From NCBI RefSeq assembly GCF_000758165.1, contig NZ_JNUP01000066.1:1-64000 (forward strand): DNA of 64,000 nucleotides, given 5' to 3'. Each line of letters opens with the position of its first letter. The first letter of the stretch is position 1. The notes beneath the pieces are model-generated. The model saw nothing but the letters and a program-made list of their open reading frames with translations. It made no database searches and was not told where the DNA came from. Shown in pieces: positions 61,914 to 64,000 of the stretch. The translations under genes and the position numbers were made by a program. The stretch is from Spirochaeta lutea (GTDB taxonomy: Bacteria > Spirochaetota > Spirochaetia > DSM-27196 > Salinispiraceae).

Positions 61914-63370
61914 GTCTACGTTGTACAGAAATCGATAGTATCCTGGGCGAGCTTGATCTGCCGGGATCCCTCATCCAGCAGGTCAGCCAGCCGGACTTCG
62001 CCAACCTTCTCCTGCAAATTTACCGACCCCAGGGGGCATACTGGCTCCGGGTGAGTCTCGCCCAGGGTAAAACCAGACTGCACCGAGCCTTCCTTCCAAC
62101 GGGCAAAAAAATGAAGCTTCAACGGTTCACCGAACTGCTGCGCAGCCGGATAAAGGGCGGGCGAATTACCGAGGCTCGTCAAATCGGCATGGACCGGATC
62201 GTATATCTGCGGATAGCCAGGGGCGATGAAATCACCCTGCTGTACATCCGCCTCTGGGGCGCTGCGGCTAATATCATTGCCACGGATGAGCATCGGGTCA
62301 TCCTGGATGCTTACTACCGCCGCCCGGGTAGGAATGAGGTATCCGGAGAGGTCTTTGAGTTACCCCCTGCCTCGGGAAGCAGCCCCCAGGACTATCCTGC
62401 CCGGTCGTTTCCCCAGGCCGACCCGGTTTCGCCGGATATGCCCCTGAACCAGGCAGTAGACTGGTGGTATGCCGAGCTCGAAGAATCCGAGGAACGCCGG
62501 GCCCTGGAAAAGGATCTCTCCCGCCGGCTGCATCAGCGCTGCTCCGGCCTTCTCGCCCGGATTAAGGGATTAGAATCACGCCAGAAAGAATACAGCGATG
62601 AGGACTATTACCGGATCTGCGGGGAGATGCTCACGAGCCAGGCCTCTCAAATCCCCAGGGGTTCGTCTCAGGTAGAGCTCCAGAATTACTACGATCCTGC
62701 CAAGCCCCTGCAAATCAAACTGGATCCGAAAAAAAGCCCCCAAGAAAATGCCGAGACCTATTTTCAGCAATACCGCAAGGCAAAATCGGGGAAGGAACAT
62801 GTGCTCCAGGAACTACAATCCCTGAAGCGTCAGCTCAACCATTGGGAGGGCATCCTGGAGGATCTTTCATCGGCATCCCTTGAACTGCCCCGGCTCCGGG
62901 AACTCTCCCAGGAGCTGCAATCCCTGGCTAAATCCCCCGCCGGACGATCCTCGGACGGCAAGGGTACCAAGACGAACCAGAGCCCCCCCGGGTTGGAATA
63001 TCCCAGCCGGGGATACCGTATTTTAGTGGGCCGTACCGCCAAGGAAAACGACGAACTGCTGCGGCGCTGGGTCAGAGGAAACGATCTCTGGCTGCACACC
63101 CGGGATTATCCCGGAGGGTATGTATTTATCAAAGCAGTCAAGGGGAAAACCGTGCCCCTGGAGGTTCTGCTGGATGCTGCCACCCTGGCCCTCTTCTACA
63201 GTAAGGCAAAGGCCAACGGCGAGGCTGACCTGTATTACACCCAGGTAAAATACCTCCGCCGCCCCAAACAGGGTAAACTCGGGCTTGTGTTGCCCACCCA
63301 GGAAAAAAACCTACACATTACCCTGGATGAAACCCGTCTCAAAACCATCGCCGGAGAATTGCAGGCATAA
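61910..63370 (+). CDS. NFACT-family protein (Rqc2/FbpA-like, 486 aa)
   Basis: Matches the NFACT proteins, bacterial relatives of eukaryotic Rqc2 that in Bacillus (RqcH) act in ribosome-associated quality control. N-terminal NFACT-N domain begins LRCTEIDSILGELDLPGSLIQQ, then a long coiled-coil pair, and a C-terminal NFACT-R/DUF814 block (ILVGRTAKENDELLRRWVRG, NDLWLHTRDYPGGYVFIK). Some family members in pathogens act as fibronectin-binding adhesins, an activity that cannot be read from sequence. ATG 61910 overlaps the folC stop (ATGA). Confidence 0.93.
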   Translation: MSLRCTEIDSILGELDLPGSLIQQVSQPDFANLLLQIYRPQGAYWLRVSLAQGKTRLHRAFLPTGKKMKLQRFTELLRSRIKGGRITEARQIGMDRIVYLRIARGDEITLLYIRLWGAAANIIATDEHRVILDAYYRRPGRNEVSGEVFELPPASGSSPQDYPARSFPQADPVSPDMPLNQAVDWWYAELEESEERRALEKDLSRRLHQRCSGLLARIKGLESRQKEYSDEDYYRICGEMLTSQASQIPRGSSQVELQNYYDPAKPLQIKLDPKKSPQENAETYFQQYRKAKSGKEHVLQELQSLKRQLNHWEGILEDLSSASLELPRLRELSQELQSLAKSPAGRSSDGKGTKTNQSPPGLEYPSRGYRILVGRTAKENDELLRRWVRGNDLWLHTRDYPGGYVFIKAVKGKTVPLEVLLDAATLALFYSKAKANGEADLYYTQVKYLRRPKQGKLGLVLPTQEKNLHITLDETRLKTIAGELQA

Positions 63371-63386
63371 CCATGGAACCGAAACC

Positions 63387-63415
63387 TTGCAAGACTGCCG
63401 GCCATAACTGATAAT
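63387..63415 (+). promoter_or_regulatory. Leaderless promoter for the MEMO-family gene
   Basis: TTGCAA (63387-63392), 17-bp spacer, GATAAT (63410-63415), 7 bp to ATG 63423. No SD is present. The -35 and layout match the DUF1015 promoter at 40851. Confidence 0.6.
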
Positions 63416-63422
63416 TTTAGTG

Positions 63423-64000
63423 ATGATTACTCCAATCCGCGAACCCCTGGTGGAGGGATTGTTTTACCCCCAGGAGACAGAAGAGTTACGAGGCATGATT
63501 CTCCAATTGTTGACCCAATCTACCCGGGAAGGTACCGAAACAGGGCCGGAGGCTACCCCCGGCCATCCCCCCCTGGGTCTGGTGGTCCCCAACGGCTCCT
63601 ATTACCATTGCGGATCGGTCATGGCAAGGGGATACGCAGCGCTATCATCCCTCAGCCCTCCCCTCTCTGTAGCCCAGTACTCCCGAATAATCATTCTGGC
63701 CGGGGCACCCCACAGCGAAGCCCATTCAGCCCGGAGTGGGGCCTTCCTCAGCACCTCCGGCGCCTTCCGGACCCCCATGGGAACAAACCCTGTGGACACC
63801 CGGTTTCAGGAGACCCTGGTTTCCCTTTCGGGGTTGATTCAATTCAACGAAACCGCTCATTTGGAGGAACACGGGATCGAATTGCAGCTTCCCTTCATTC
63901 ACTATACCTTCGGCGAGATCCCCGTGGTCCCTATCCTACTCTCCGGCTTTACCGCGAACCATGTGAAGTCACTGGCCTCGGCCCTCATGCTCTCCTTGGA
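63423..64000 (+). CDS. MEMO-family (AmmeMemoRadiSam B) protein, 5' part
   Basis: The open frame starts at ATG 63423 and runs off the window end, so only about 192 residues are visible. They begin MITPIREPLVEGLFYPQE, and contain GLVVPNGSYYHCGSVMARGY, a RIIILAGAPHSEAHSARSG block and EEHGIELQLPFI (the EHSIEVQLPF signature of the MEMO family). MEMO proteins resemble class-III dioxygenases and in bacteria are often encoded with AMMECR1 and radical-SAM genes; those partners would be downstream, outside the window. Confidence 0.88.
   Translation, partial: MITPIREPLVEGLFYPQETEELRGMILQLLTQSTREGTETGPEATPGHPPLGLVVPNGSYYHCGSVMARGYAALSSLSPPLSVAQYSRIIILAGAPHSEAHSARSGAFLSTSGAFRTPMGTNPVDTRFQETLVSLSGLIQFNETAHLEEHGIELQLPFIHYTFGEIPVVPILLSGFTANHVKSLASALMLSL

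Overview
The window looks like chromosomal DNA from a free-living or alkaliphile-type spirochaete (Spirochaeta/Treponema relatives). This rests on content, not on a database search. There is a Treponema-type trans-2-enoyl-CoA reductase, a PilZ/DUF1577-like protein, many TPR and signal-peptide proteins of the kind common in spirochaetes, two tandem DUF115/Maf-like proteins, and outer-membrane proteins fused to FecR domains. Base composition is moderately GC-rich and even throughout. I see no phage, integrase, transposase gene, rRNA or CRISPR array.

Layout. 1-10.5 kb: an elongator tRNA-Met with its own promoter and terminator, a 922-aa orphan protein, small signalling-type proteins (PilZ-like, HD phosphohydrolase, ComFB-like), a DUF503 protein and a membrane protein with a canonical voltage-sensor S4 helix. 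10.5-21.4 kb: a 1720-aa secreted protein, a beta-barrel, a FecR-barrel fusion and mutL. 21.5-28.3 kb: TPR proteins, one ending in a degenerate Mrr-like domain, a phosphoesterase, a ParB-like protein and a lipoprotein. 28.5-38.3 kb: rpsU, LytM peptidase, recJ, pyrimidine-nucleoside phosphorylase, a HAD phosphatase, recO, lon and a VanY-type carboxypeptidase. 38.3-43.9 kb: U32 peptidase, DUF1015, secreted and FtsB-like proteins. 44.0-52.5 kb: a five-gene operon with a very acidic 970-aa protein, a GAF-like protein, two Maf/DUF115 proteins and a membrane protein with a degenerate GGDEF-like end. 52.5-59.1 kb: a Gld-type ABC exporter operon, RNase Z and fabV. 59.2-64 kb: hisD, folC, an NFACT-family gene, and the start of a MEMO-family gene that runs off the window.

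Three patterns cut across the genes. First, at least five copies of a ~100-bp, TA-flanked, inverted-repeat element (a MITE-like family) sit in intergenic gaps. Second, nine genes have a sigma70-like promoter whose -10 box ends 6 or 7 bp before the start codon, with no convincing Shine-Dalgarno sequence, so they are probably leaderless; two of these are divergent and share one palindromic -35 box. Third, rpsU has its own promoter and an almost complete anti-SD match placed correctly for an AUA start. Coordinates, hexamers and spacings were read by eye. Functions of unrecognised genes are left open.
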